Positions 26,659 to 35,027 of a DNA stretch of 64,000 nucleotides are shown piece by piece. This DNA comes from Azospirillum sp. TSH58 (lineage in GTDB: Bacteria; Pseudomonadota; Alphaproteobacteria; Azospirillales; Azospirillaceae): the NCBI RefSeq assembly GCF_003119115.1, contig NZ_CP022364.1, positions 2,680,001-2,744,000 of the forward strand, given 5' to 3'. The notes beneath the pieces were generated by a model. It made no database searches, was not told the DNA's origin, and saw only the letters and a list, made by a program, of their open reading frames with translations. Each line of letters begins with the position of its first letter. The first letter of the stretch is position 1. Made by a program: the position numbers and the translations under genes.

Positions 26659-27504
26659 TCAGCCCTGACCGGCGTCCGCCGCCCCGGCGGGGGCGGAGCG
26701 CACCTTGCGTTCCGTCGCGCCGCGCAGGATCTTGGCGATCGGCAGATGGAAGTGGGCGTTGGCCGCCAGGATCGTGCCACCGAACACCGGGTTGCGCCCG
26801 CCGCCGATCTCGCCGACGAAGCCGCCGGCCTCCGTCACCAGAAGCTGGCCCGCCGCGGCGTCCCAGGGGGCGAGCCCGCGTTCCCAGTAGCCGTCGTAGC
26901 GGCCGGCCGCGACATAGGCGAGGTCGAGCGAGGCGGCGCCGAATCGGCGGATGCCCGCGACCTCCTTCATGAGCGCCTCGGCCTCAACCAGGAAGCCGGC
27001 ATGGTCGCCGCGGCCCTTGAAGGGAATGCCGGTGGCGATCACCGCGTCGGCGAGGTTGCGGCGCTCCGACACGCGCAGGCGCTGGTGGTTGAGGAAGGCG
27101 CCCTGGCCCTTCTCGGCCCAGAACATCTGGTCGTGCACCGGCTCGTACACGACGCCGGCGACGATCTCGCCGTTCTTCTCCGCGGCGATGGAGATCGCCC
27201 AGTGCGGAATGCCGTGCAGGAAGTTGGTGGTGCCGTCGAGCGGGTCGACGATCCAGCGGGCGGTCGGGTCGCTGCCCTTGCTGGCGCCCGTCTCCTCCAT
27301 GAGGAAGCCGAAGTCCGGGCGGGCCTTCTGCAGCTCTTCGCGCAGCAGCTTTTCCGCCTTCATGTCGGCGGCGGACACGAAGTCCGCCGGGCCCTTGCGC
27401 GAGACCTGGAGGTGCTCGACCTCGCCGAAGTCGCGGACAAGGCCGCGGGCCGCCTTTTCGGCGGCGCGGACCATCACGTTGATAAGGGCGGAGCGGGTGG
27501 CCAT
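26659..27504 (-). CDS. suhB: Inositol monophosphatase family protein
   Basis: A 281-residue Mg-dependent phosphatase of the SuhB type. Metal-binding motifs are FLMEETG, WIVDPLDGTTNFLHG and WERGLAPWDAAAG. It hydrolyses inositol-1-phosphate and related sugar phosphates. In E. coli SuhB also acts in rRNA antitermination, which cannot be judged here. It lies between efp and the stator-like genes on the minus strand. An intrinsic terminator after efp separates the two. Confidence 0.95.
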   Translation of the reverse strand: MATRSALINVMVRAAEKAARGLVRDFGEVEHLQVSRKGPADFVSAADMKAEKLLREELQKARPDFGFLMEETGASKGSDPTARWIVDPLDGTTNFLHGIPHWAISIAAEKNGEIVAGVVYEPVHDQMFWAEKGQGAFLNHQRLRVSERRNLADAVIATGIPFKGRGDHAGFLVEAEALMKEVAGIRRFGAASLDLAYVAAGRYDGYWERGLAPWDAAAGQLLVTEAGGFVGEIGGGRNPVFGGTILAANAHFHLPIAKILRGATERKVRSAPAGAADAGQG

Positions 27505-27532
27505 GGGCGTGCTTTATCTCGTGCGGAACCGG

Positions 27533-27573
27533 AAAAAGAATACACCGGCCCCCGCCTTAAGCGAGAGCCGGTG
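27533..27573 (-). terminator. Intrinsic terminator after efp
   Basis: On the minus strand CACCGGC (27573-27567) pairs with GCCGGTG (27549-27543) and is followed by a T-rich run ATTCTTTTT (27541-27533). It lies 22 bases after the efp stop and just upstream of suhB, so suhB probably has its own promoter or depends on read-through. Confidence 0.75.
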
Positions 27574-27595
27574 CGCAGAAAATCAGTCAGGACGG

Positions 27596-28162
27596 TCAGT
27601 CCTTGGCGCGCTCGACATACTCGCCGGTCTGGGTATCGACAACGACGCGGGTGCCCGACTCGATGTGCGGCGGCACCAGGATCGACACGCCGTTCTCCAG
27701 CTTCGCCGGCTTGTAGGAGGAGGAGGCCGTCTGGCCCTTCACCACCGGGTCGGCCTCGGTGATCTGCAGGGTGACCTTGCCGGGAATCTCGACGCCGAGC
27801 GGCGCGCCTTCGAAGGACTGCACGGTGACTTCCATGCCGTCCTGCAGGAACACCTTCTGGTCGCCGATGATCTCGCCGGGAATGGCGGTCTGCTCGTAGC
27901 TTTCCTTGTCCATGAAGGTGTAGCTGTCGCCTTCGGCAAACAGGAAGGTCATCTCGTGCTCGTCCAGGCGGGCGCGCTCGACCGTCTCCTGGGTGCGGAA
28001 GCGCTCGATCGACTTGTTGCCGGTGCGCACATCCTTCATTTCAAGCTGGATGAAGGCGCCGCCCTTGCCGGGCTGGACGATGGCGGTCTTCGTGATGACC
28101 CAGAGCTTCCCGTTATGCTCCAGCACATGGCCGGGACGCATCGTGTTGGCGTTGACCTTCAT
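27596..28162 (-). CDS. efp: Elongation factor P
   Basis: A 188-residue EF-P that helps ribosomes through polyproline stretches. The three-domain KOW/OB/OB layout is complete. The modification site is Lys33 in VQPGKGGAFIQ, the lysine that receives beta-lysine in the EpmA pathway. The putative ligase gene epmA starts 167 bases away on the opposite strand, which supports lysylation. Polyproline targets are available in this window: TolA and the OmpA-like lipoprotein both have proline runs. Confidence 0.98.
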   Translation of the reverse strand: MKVNANTMRPGHVLEHNGKLWVITKTAIVQPGKGGAFIQLEMKDVRTGNKSIERFRTQETVERARLDEHEMTFLFAEGDSYTFMDKESYEQTAIPGEIIGDQKVFLQDGMEVTVQSFEGAPLGVEIPGKVTLQITEADPVVKGQTASSSYKPAKLENGVSILVPPHIESGTRVVVDTQTGEYVERAKD

Positions 28163-28329
28163 GACATACTCGTGATTTCCAGGAGACAGGCGGCGCGGAA
28201 CCTAGCAGCTTGCCGGGCCGGTGGCAACGCCGGGCGGGGCCCAAACGGCGTTCTGCGCCTTCTTTGTCCGTTTTCGCCGCCGTTCCCACTCTGCTAAGCA
28301 GCGTCATCGCTCCGTCAGTGAAGGCCATC

Positions 28330-29382
28330 ATGTCCACCGTCACGCCTGCCTGGGCTCCCGAGACCTTCGCCCGCCGCCGCCCCCATCTGGCCGTGCGCGG
28401 CCGCGTGCTGGGCGCCGTCCGCCGCTTCTTCGAGGAGAACGCCTTCCTGGAGGTGGACACCCCGGCGCTTCAGATTTCGCCGGGCATGGAGCCACACCTC
28501 CAGGCCTTCGCGACGGAACTGGTGGGGCCGCACCCCGACGACCGGCTGCGGCTGCACCTGCACACCAGCCCCGAATTCGCCATGAAGAAGCTGCTGGTGG
28601 CGGGGCTGCCGCGCATCTACCAGATCGCCCACGTCTTCCGGAACGGCGAGCGGTCGGCCACCCACGCCCCGGAATTCTCGATGCTCGAATGGTACCGGGC
28701 GGGGGAGGGCTACCGGACGCTGATCCGCGACTGCGAGGATCTGGTGCGCGAGGCCGCCGTCGCCGCCGGGCGGACGCGATTCGATTTCCGCGGCATGACC
28801 TGCGACCCCTTCAAGGAGTGGCGGGTGCTGACCGTGCAGGACGCCTTCCGCGAGTACGCCGGGATCGACCTGCTGGAAACCTTCGACGGCAGCCACGACC
28901 CCGACCCGGCCCCGCTGGCCGCCCTGGCGCGGCGCATCGGCATCGCTCCGCACGACGGCGACCGCTGGGAGGACATCGTCTTCCGCATCATGTTCGACCG
29001 GATCGAGCCGCATCTGGGCGCGGGCGTGCCCTGCGTGCTGACCGACTATCCGGTCTGCATGGCCGCCCTGTCGCGTCCCAAGCCGGAGGACCCGCGGCTG
29101 GCCGAGCGGTTCGAGCTGTACGCCTGCGGCCTGGAACTCGCCAACGCCTTCGGCGAACTGACCGACGCCCGCGCCCAGCGCACCCGCTTCGCGGCCGACA
29201 TGGACCTGAAGGAGCGGATCTACGGCGACCGCTTCCCGGTGGATGAGGATTTCCTCGCCGCGCTGGAGCATGGGATGCCGGAATGCAGCGGCATCGCGCT
29301 GGGCTTCGACCGGCTGGTCATGCTGTGCAGCGGGGCGGAGCGCATCGACGAGGTGCTGTGGCTGCCGGTGGCGGGGGGCTGA
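28330..29382 (+). CDS. epmA: EF-P lysine ligase (GenX/PoxA)
   Basis: A 350-residue class II lysyl-tRNA-synthetase paralogue that lacks the tRNA anticodon-binding domain and attaches (R)-beta-lysine to EF-P. Visible are motif 1 (FLEVDTPALQISPG), motif 2 (RIYQIAHVFRNGE, HAPEFSMLEWYRA) and motif 3 (GIALGFDRLVML). ATG at 28330 has GAAGG upstream. It diverges from efp. The aminomutase epmB that makes beta-lysine is not in the window. Confidence 0.94.
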   Translation: MSTVTPAWAPETFARRRPHLAVRGRVLGAVRRFFEENAFLEVDTPALQISPGMEPHLQAFATELVGPHPDDRLRLHLHTSPEFAMKKLLVAGLPRIYQIAHVFRNGERSATHAPEFSMLEWYRAGEGYRTLIRDCEDLVREAAVAAGRTRFDFRGMTCDPFKEWRVLTVQDAFREYAGIDLLETFDGSHDPDPAPLAALARRIGIAPHDGDRWEDIVFRIMFDRIEPHLGAGVPCVLTDYPVCMAALSRPKPEDPRLAERFELYACGLELANAFGELTDARAQRTRFAADMDLKERIYGDRFPVDEDFLAALEHGMPECSGIALGFDRLVMLCSGAERIDEVLWLPVAGG

Positions 29383-29409
29383 CCCCGTCCGCCGCCGGCG
29401 TCCGTGCCA

Positions 29410-30405
29410 TCAGGCGGTGACGTCGATCACCACGCGGCCGCGCACCTGACCGGCGAGGATCTGGCCGGCCAGCTCCGGCAGCTTCGACATCGGCTCCACC
29501 GTGTACATCGCCTTGAGGTGGTCCTTGTCGAGATCGCGGGCCAGCCGCGCCCAGGCGCGCTCGCGCCGTGCTGCGGGTGCGGCCACCGAATCGACGCCGA
29601 TCAGCGCGACGCTGCGCAGGATGTGCGGCAGCACCGTGCCGGGCAGGTCGGCGCTGCCCGCCAGCCCGCAGGCGGCGATGGCGCCGCCCCAGACGGTCTG
29701 CGACAGGGCGTTGACCAGCGTGATCCCGCCCACCGAATCGACGCCGCCGGCCCAGCGTTCCTTCTGGAGCGGCGGGCCTTTCTCCTGCAAGGCGGCGCGG
29801 TCGATGAAGCCGGTGGCGCCCAGGCCGGACAGATACTCGTGGGTCTCGGGCCGTCCGGTGGAGGCGGTGACCGGGTAGCCGGCCTTGGCGAGCAGGGCGA
29901 CGGCGACGGAGCCGACGCCGCCGGCCGCTCCTGTGACCAGAACCTCCTTGCCGCCGGGCTGGATGGTGCCCCAATCCTCCAGCGCGTCGACGCAGAGCGC
30001 CGCGGTGTAGCCGGCGGTGCCGATGCCCATCGCCTCCTCCGGCGAGAAGGCGTCGGGCAGGCGGGTCAGCCATTCCGGCTTCACGCGCTGGAACCGGCTG
30101 TAGCCGCCCCACTGGGTTTCCGACAGGCCCCAGCCGTTGACGATGACCGTGTCCCCGGCCTTCCAGTCGGCCGAGCGCGACTCAACGACCGTGCCGGCGA
30201 GGTCGATGCCGGCGACCATCGGCAGCTTGCGGGCGATCCGGCCCTTGCCGGAGACGGCGAGGCCGTCCTTGTAGTTCAGGGTGGAGAAGGCGACCTCGAC
30301 CAGCACATCGTGGTCGGGCAGGTCGGTCAGGCTGAGCGGCTTGAAGCCCCCTTTGGGCTTGCCGTCGGCGTCCTCGATGACGAAGGCGGTGAAGGTGTCG
30401 GCCAT
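29410..30405 (-). CDS. YhdH/AcuI-type quinone oxidoreductase (acryloyl-CoA reductase-like)
   Basis: A 331-residue zinc-independent medium-chain reductase. FKPLSLTDLPDHDVLVEVAFSTLNYKD and the NADPH loop VTGAAGGVGSVAVALLAKAGY are typical of the YhdH/AcuI group, which reduces acryloyl-CoA or quinone-like substrates. The actual substrate here is not determined by the sequence. It is convergent with epmA and lies downstream of the FadL-type gene, from which a terminator separates it. Confidence 0.92.
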   Translation of the reverse strand: MADTFTAFVIEDADGKPKGGFKPLSLTDLPDHDVLVEVAFSTLNYKDGLAVSGKGRIARKLPMVAGIDLAGTVVESRSADWKAGDTVIVNGWGLSETQWGGYSRFQRVKPEWLTRLPDAFSPEEAMGIGTAGYTAALCVDALEDWGTIQPGGKEVLVTGAAGGVGSVAVALLAKAGYPVTASTGRPETHEYLSGLGATGFIDRAALQEKGPPLQKERWAGGVDSVGGITLVNALSQTVWGGAIAACGLAGSADLPGTVLPHILRSVALIGVDSVAAPAARRERAWARLARDLDKDHLKAMYTVEPMSKLPELAGQILAGQVRGRVVIDVTA

Positions 30406-30481
30406 GCGGTGCTGTCTCCCGGATCGCGTTTTTGATTGGGGGAAAGCCTAGCACGGACGCGGCGACGGGCAAGGGGCGGGG

Positions 30482-30519
30482 ATGGTGGAGCGACGGACAG
30501 TCCCCGCGCGCTCCACCAT
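30482..30519 (-). terminator. Hairpin terminator after the FadL-type gene
   Basis: ATGGTGGAGCG (30482-30492) pairs perfectly with CGCTCCACCAT (30509-30519), an 11-bp stem lying eight bases after the FadL stop on the minus strand. There is no strong T-run, so termination may be partial or the hairpin may stabilise the transcript end. Confidence 0.6.
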
Positions 30520-30526
30520 GCGTGGA

Positions 30527-31873
30527 TCAGAACGTGATCTTGGTCTGGAGCGCGATCACGTCCACATGGGCCTTGTAGTCGGCGGACAGGTTGCCGCGGA
30601 AGGCGTCGCTGCCCGTCAGATTGTCGCGCAGGTCGATCTTGGCCTTGTTGGCGAAGATGTGGCTGTAGCCGATGTCGGTCCGGATGCTGTCCGTGATCTG
30701 GTAGCCGGCGCCGATCGACACCCAGTAGCGGTCCTCGTCCGGGATGCGCGGCGTGCGGTACTGGTCGCTGACCGGGGTCTGGTCATAGGCCACGCCGAAG
30801 CGCAGGGTCAGCTTCTCGTTCCACTTGTAGGCCGCGCCCAGCGCGAAGAACCAGGAGTCGTCCCAGTTCTCGTCGGTCACCGTGTCGGTGCGCAGCGGGT
30901 TGCGGTAGCGGATGCGCAGCTCCTTGAAGCGCGACCAGTTGGTCCACTGCGCGTCAGCCATCACGGCGAAGGAGCTGGTCAGCTCGTGATAGGCGCCGAA
31001 GGAGATGATGTCCGGCGTGGCGACCTTCGCCCGCACCGGCGAACCGGCGAAGCTGGCGCGCAGCGCCGGCACGGCGGGAACGCCCTCGAACTTCGAATCG
31101 CCGTCCAGCTCGTGGAAGACGGAGGAGCGGTAGGAGACGCCGAAGCGGCTGCCCTTGACCGGCTCGTACAGCATGCCGGCGGTGAAGCCGACGCCCCAGT
31201 CGTCGCCCTTGACCTCGCCGACGCCGTCGCGCGAGCCCGGCGCGATGGGGACCCCGGTGGCCGCCAGGATGGAGCCGAAATCCACGGCCTGGCTCAGCCG
31301 GGCCTTGGCGTACTGGAACTGCAGGCCGCCGGCGATCGTCAGGTCCGGCATCAGCCGGTAGGACACGGTCGGGGAGATGTTGATCGTCAGCAGGCTGGAA
31401 TGGATGCCGTGGTAACGGCCGGTCCAGCTTTCCGGATAGTCGGTGGACAGGCCCCAAGGCGCGGTGATGGCGAGGCCCAGCTTCACGTCCGGCGACACCG
31501 TGTAGGCGAGATAGCCCGACGGAACCACCGCGTCCATGCCGATGTCGCCGGGGTCGGAGGTGCCCAGGATGGTGCTGCCGCCCAGCCGCGTGGCGCGGGT
31601 GCCGCGGGCGTTGCTGGTCTTCGAGGTCGGGAACACGCCGCTCAGCACGCCGACCGCCTGATTTCCCTCGATGGCCCCCAGGGCCGCCGGATTGAAGAAC
31701 AGGCCGGTGGCGTCGCCCATGCCGTTGGCGGTGGCGCCCGCGAAGGAGGTGCCCTGACCCGAGGCGCTCTGCTCCTTCAGCAGATAGCCGGCGGCGCCGG
31801 CCGGCAGCGGGGCCGCGATGGCGACGGCGGCGGCAGCGGCGAGCAGATTCCCCTTCAGAGACCATTTGGACAT
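30527..31873 (-). CDS. FadL/OmpP1/TodX family outer-membrane transporter
   Basis: A 448-residue outer-membrane beta barrel for hydrophobic compounds such as long-chain fatty acids. The signal peptide (MSKWSLKGNLLAAAAAVAIAA) is followed by the FadL N-terminal hatch sequence GYLLKEQSASGQGTSFAGA and FFNPAAL. The C-terminus ends in alternating residues with a final Phe (LQTKITF), as expected for barrel assembly. ATG at 31873 has GGGGAG upstream. A palindrome in the promoter region (31917-31932) may be the site of a fatty-acid or branched-chain catabolism regulator. Confidence 0.93.
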   Translation of the reverse strand: MSKWSLKGNLLAAAAAVAIAAPLPAGAAGYLLKEQSASGQGTSFAGATANGMGDATGLFFNPAALGAIEGNQAVGVLSGVFPTSKTSNARGTRATRLGGSTILGTSDPGDIGMDAVVPSGYLAYTVSPDVKLGLAITAPWGLSTDYPESWTGRYHGIHSSLLTINISPTVSYRLMPDLTIAGGLQFQYAKARLSQAVDFGSILAATGVPIAPGSRDGVGEVKGDDWGVGFTAGMLYEPVKGSRFGVSYRSSVFHELDGDSKFEGVPAVPALRASFAGSPVRAKVATPDIISFGAYHELTSSFAVMADAQWTNWSRFKELRIRYRNPLRTDTVTDENWDDSWFFALGAAYKWNEKLTLRFGVAYDQTPVSDQYRTPRIPDEDRYWVSIGAGYQITDSIRTDIGYSHIFANKAKIDLRDNLTGSDAFRGNLSADYKAHVDVIALQTKITF

Positions 31874-31916
31874 GCGTTTCTCCCCAATTTCGTTATTTGA
31901 CGCAATGATACACAGA

Positions 31917-31932
31917 TTGACGTTAACGTAAA
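31917..31932. promoter_or_regulatory. ACGTTAACGT palindrome upstream of the FadL-type gene
   Basis: TTGACGTTAACGTAAA contains the perfect 10-bp dyad ACGTTAACGT at 31920-31929 with near-symmetric flanks. It is 44 bases before the minus-strand start codon. From memory it resembles the inverted repeat reported for LiuR-type MerR regulators of branched-chain and fatty acid catabolism in proteobacteria. The identity of the regulator is inference. Confidence 0.5.
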
Positions 31933-32052
31933 GTGGCCCCGCTGAAAAAATGTTGGGCCAACAAAGTATGCGCCCGCAGGTGTGCATGGGGGAGGGAAAT
32001 GCCCGCTACGGTCGATTCGCCGCGGTGTGGAAAAGCGAAGTTTCGGGGGCGT

Positions 32053-32859
32053 TCAGCCCAGCCAGCCGGCGACCATGGCCATGCCGGCGCCGATCACGCC
32101 CTGGGCGTCGGTCCAGATCAGCTTCGCCGTGATGGCGATGGACGCGACGACCAGCATGGGCCGGACGATGGCGGCGCCGTTGCGGATGACCATGTGCGCG
32201 CCGATCTGCGCGCCGATCATCTGCCCCAGCCCCATCAGCAGCCCGGCCATCCAGGCGATCTGGCCGCCGGCCAGGAAGAAGAGGAGGGCGGCGATGTTGC
32301 TGGTGAAGTTCAGCACCTTCGTGTGGGCGGTCGCCTTGCGCAGGTTGAAGCCGAGCAGCGAGACGAAGGCGATGGCGAAGAAGGTCCCCGTTCCCGGCCC
32401 GAGGAAGCCGTCGTAGAAGCCGATTCCCGTCCCGGCGAGCAGGGCGAATCCACGCTCCCCGATGCGCTGCTGCGCGTCGATCTCGCCGGCCTTCGGGGAG
32501 ACGAGCAGCCAGACGGCGATGCCGATCAGCAGCACCGGGATGACGTTGCGCAGGAATCCAGGGTCGATCATCTGGACGATGACGGCGCCCGCGGCGGAAC
32601 CGGCGAAGGTGCAGGCGATCATCACCGCCATGTCGCGCGGCTTCACCTCTCCGCCGCGGGTGAACTTCACCGCGGCGGAGAGGGAGCCGAAGCTGGATTG
32701 CAGCTTGTTCGTCGCCAGCGCCTGGGCGGGCGACAGGCCGGCCCAGAGCAGGGCGGGGAGGGTCAGAAGCCCGCCGCCCCCGGCGATGGCGTCGACGAAG
32801 CCCGCGACAAGGCCGACCGCGAACAGCGCGGACAGCGTCTCGATGGAAAGGGGGTCCAT
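32053..32859 (-). CDS. TSUP family membrane exporter (TauE/SafE, YfcA-like)
   Basis: A 268-residue integral membrane protein with about eight hydrophobic helices. The duplicated TSUP motif is seen as FVDAIAGGGGLLTLPAL and GFYDGFLGPGTGTFFAIAFV, with ATNKLQSSFGS after the first. The family exports sulfite, sulfonates or organosulfur compounds; the substrate here is unknown. It lies 19 bases downstream of thiE on the same strand and may be co-transcribed with it. Confidence 0.92.
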   Translation of the reverse strand: MDPLSIETLSALFAVGLVAGFVDAIAGGGGLLTLPALLWAGLSPAQALATNKLQSSFGSLSAAVKFTRGGEVKPRDMAVMIACTFAGSAAGAVIVQMIDPGFLRNVIPVLLIGIAVWLLVSPKAGEIDAQQRIGERGFALLAGTGIGFYDGFLGPGTGTFFAIAFVSLLGFNLRKATAHTKVLNFTSNIAALLFFLAGGQIAWMAGLLMGLGQMIGAQIGAHMVIRNGAAIVRPMLVVASIAITAKLIWTDAQGVIGAGMAMVAGWLG

Positions 32860-32878
32860 GATTCGGCGGCGGCCTTCG

Positions 32879-33517
32879 TCACCCTTCGGCCGCGGCGATG
32901 GCGGCGTTGAACGCCTTCACGGCGGCGCCCGGCCCATCGGGATGATTCCACACGGCGCCGACCACGGCCAGGAAATCGGCCCCGGCGCTGACCAGCGGTC
33001 CGCAATTCTCCTGGGTGATCCCGCCGATGGCGACGCAGGGGACCTCCATCAGCTCCGACCACCATCGGAGCAGTTCCGGCTCCGCCTTGAAGGCGGCGTC
33101 CTTGGTGGTGGTGGGGAAGAAGGCGCCGAAGGCGACGTAGTCGGCCCCTGCCTCGCCCGCTTCCATGGCGAGATGGCGGCTGTCGTGGCAGGTCACCCCG
33201 ACGATGGCGTCGTTGCCGACGATCCGCCGCGCCTGGGCGTAGGGCGTGTCCTGCTGCCCCACATGCACGCCGTCGCAGCCGGTCTCGCGGGCCAGTTCGG
33301 GATGGTCGTTCAGGATGAAGGCCACCCCGCGGTCCTGGGCGATCGGGCGCAGCGCGTCGCAGGCCCGGCGCACGGCGTCGTCGGAGCAGTCCTTCAAACG
33401 CAACTGGACGCAGGCGACATCGCCCGCGTCCAGCGCTTCGGTCAGTTTCGGCGCGAACGCCGCCGGCTCCAGGGCCGGCGGCGTCACGAGGTAGAGCCGG
33501 CAGGCGGTTTCGGTCAA
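32879..33517 (-). CDS. thiE: Thiamine-phosphate synthase
   Basis: Joins HMP-pyrophosphate and HET-phosphate to form thiamine phosphate. A 212-residue TIM barrel with [37 protein letters not shown] and the phosphate loop [11 protein letters not shown]. No ATG fits; the TTG at 33517 gives a normal N-terminus and has AAGGA about eight bases upstream. The gene follows fba by 12 bases. No TPP riboswitch is visible, consistent with its position inside an operon. Confidence 0.94.
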   Translation of the reverse strand: MTETACRLYLVTPPALEPAAFAPKLTEALDAGDVACVQLRLKDCSDDAVRRACDALRPIAQDRGVAFILNDHPELARETGCDGVHVGQQDTPYAQARRIVGNDAIVGVTCHDSRHLAMEAGEAGADYVAFGAFFPTTTKDAAFKAEPELLRWWSELMEVPCVAIGGITQENCGPLVSAGADFLAVVGAVWNHPDGPGAAVKAFNAAIAAAEG

Positions 33518-33529
33518 CCGAGGCGATCC

Positions 33530-34459
33530 TTACTCTTTGCCCTGGTAGATCTTCATGATCCGGTCGAGCAGCTTGAGGGCTTCGTCGCGCGGGCGCTGGA
33601 AGGCGTTGCGGCCGATGATCGAGCCGTTGCCCCCACCGTCGCGGATCGCGCGGGCGTCCTCGAACACCGCGTCCTCGCCCTTGGTGGCGCCGCCCGAGAA
33701 GACCACGATGCGGCGGCCGTTGAAGGCGCACTGCATGATGTGGCGGACGCGGTCGGCCTGGGTGGCGATCGGGATGTTCTTGGACTCGTAGACCTTCTTG
33801 GCCTCCGCCTGCTCCAGATGGGCCGACGGCAGCTTCACCTTGATGATGTGGGCGCCGAGCAGCGCGGCCATGTGGGCGGCGTAGCCGATCACGTCGATGG
33901 CCAGCTCGCCGTCCTTGGAGATCGTGCCGCCGCGCGGGTAGGACCACAGAACGGTGGGCAGGCCGACCGACTTGGCCTCCTTCGACAGCTCGCGGATCTC
34001 CTCGTACTGGTCGTACATGGCGTCCGAGCCGGGGTAGATCGTGAAGCCGATGGCCGAGCAGCCCAGGCGCAGCGCGTCCTGCACCGAGGCGGTCACCGCC
34101 TGGTCGGCGTCTTCCTTCTGGCGCGACAGGCTGTTGGCGCTGTTCATCTTGAGGATCAGCGGGATCGAACCGGCGAAGGTCGAGGCGCCGGCCTCCAGCG
34201 AGCCCAGCGGGGCGGCGTAGGCGTTGCAGCCCGCGTCGATGGCGAGCTGGTAATGGTAATGCGGGTCGTAGCCCGGCTCGTTCGGCGCGAAGCTGCGCGC
34301 CGGGCCGTGCTCGAAGCCCTGGTCGACGGGGAGGATCACCAGCTTGCCGGTGCCGCCCAGCTTGCCTTCCATAAGAATGCGGGCAAGGTTGGCCTTGACG
34401 CCCGGGGTGTCGCTTTCGTAGTTCGCAAGAATTTCCTTAACACGACGAGTGAGCTTCAT
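33530..34459 (-). CDS. Class I fructose-bisphosphate aldolase (DhnA type)
   Basis: A 309-residue Schiff-base aldolase of the archaeal/DhnA type. It cleaves fructose-1,6-bisphosphate in glycolysis and makes it in gluconeogenesis. Signatures include LVILPVDQGFEHGPARSF, GCSAIGFTIYPGSD, SYPRGGTI, IIKVKLPS (the Schiff-base Lys region) and IVVFSGGATKG. ATG at 34459 gives the expected MKLTRRVKEIL start. It leads thiE and the TSUP gene. Upstream are tkt and gap on the same strand, separated by about 1.5 kb of small genes. Confidence 0.93.
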   Translation of the reverse strand: MKLTRRVKEILANYESDTPGVKANLARILMEGKLGGTGKLVILPVDQGFEHGPARSFAPNEPGYDPHYHYQLAIDAGCNAYAAPLGSLEAGASTFAGSIPLILKMNSANSLSRQKEDADQAVTASVQDALRLGCSAIGFTIYPGSDAMYDQYEEIRELSKEAKSVGLPTVLWSYPRGGTISKDGELAIDVIGYAAHMAALLGAHIIKVKLPSAHLEQAEAKKVYESKNIPIATQADRVRHIMQCAFNGRRIVVFSGGATKGEDAVFEDARAIRDGGGNGSIIGRNAFQRPRDEALKLLDRIMKIYQGKE

Positions 34460-34620
34460 CTGGCTCTTCCCCTTGGGGTTTCTGTCGGAAATGCGGCCCT
34501 CATAGCCCAGCGCGGGACTCTTTGCAACGTCGGCAGGGGTGTAGTGCGCGCGCCCCTCGGCGGCAAAAGGGTCTATCCGAGAGGTCGGATTCGGGAATCG
34601 CCGAAGGGCGAGGCCAGCGT

Positions 34621-34697
34621 CGCAGACAAGCCGTTTGTCGCAGACAAGCCGTTTGTCGCAGACAAGCCGTTTGTCGCGGACGCGCCGTTTTTTGTCA
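34621..34697. repeat. Tandem 18-bp repeat, three perfect copies plus one degenerate
   Basis: CGCAGACAAGCCGTTTGT occurs at 34621-34638, 34639-34656 and 34657-34674. A degenerate fourth copy (34675-34695) runs into the stop codon of the small membrane protein. Each copy contains the dyad GACAA...TTGTC, so single-stranded DNA or RNA could form a row of small hairpins. It lies in the fba leader region, 160 to 240 bases before the fba start. Confidence 0.9.
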
Positions 34698-34940
34698 CAG
34701 AACGGACTGGACGATGACGTAGAGGCCGTAGCCGGCGCCCACCGCCACGACCCAGGCCCCGGCGGCCAGACCGGCCCAGACGACGAGCAGCCGGGCGCCG
34801 CGGATCTTCTCCACCGGCGGCGTCGGAAAGCGCGATCCGCGCGGAAGCCCGTCCGGCCTCTCCGGATGGAGAAGGGCCGGTTCCTCACCCTTCAGCGGTG
34901 TCGCGTCCGCCTGGGGCCGCAAAGGCGTGGTCGTGGTCAT
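34695..34940 (-). CDS. Small predicted membrane protein
   Basis: An 81-residue frame starting MTTTTPLRPQADATPLKG. It has a polar Pro-rich N-terminal half and a single C-terminal transmembrane helix (LLVVWAGLAAGAWVVAVGAG, about residues 52-75). No family is recognised. ATG 34940 is preferred; an upstream start at 34976 would add 12 residues. The stop codon lies in a degenerate copy of the 18-bp tandem repeat that continues downstream. Coding status is supported mainly by the coherent helix. Confidence 0.55.
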   Translation of the reverse strand: MTTTTPLRPQADATPLKGEEPALLHPERPDGLPRGSRFPTPPVEKIRGARLLVVWAGLAAGAWVVAVGAGYGLYVIVQSVL

Positions 34941-35027
34941 GGGGGTGGTACCGCATCGTGATGATGAAACCAGCATACACCACTTTTGATCGTGCGGATT
35001 CGGGGAAAAAGCGGTATCGCCTTGGGA

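Noticed and set aside
33518..33529. TPP riboswitch before thiE
   Set aside because: Only 12 bases separate fba and thiE, and no THI-box sequence is seen upstream of fba either.
34621..34697. CRISPR-like array
   Set aside because: The 18-bp units are contiguous with no spacers, and no cas genes are present.
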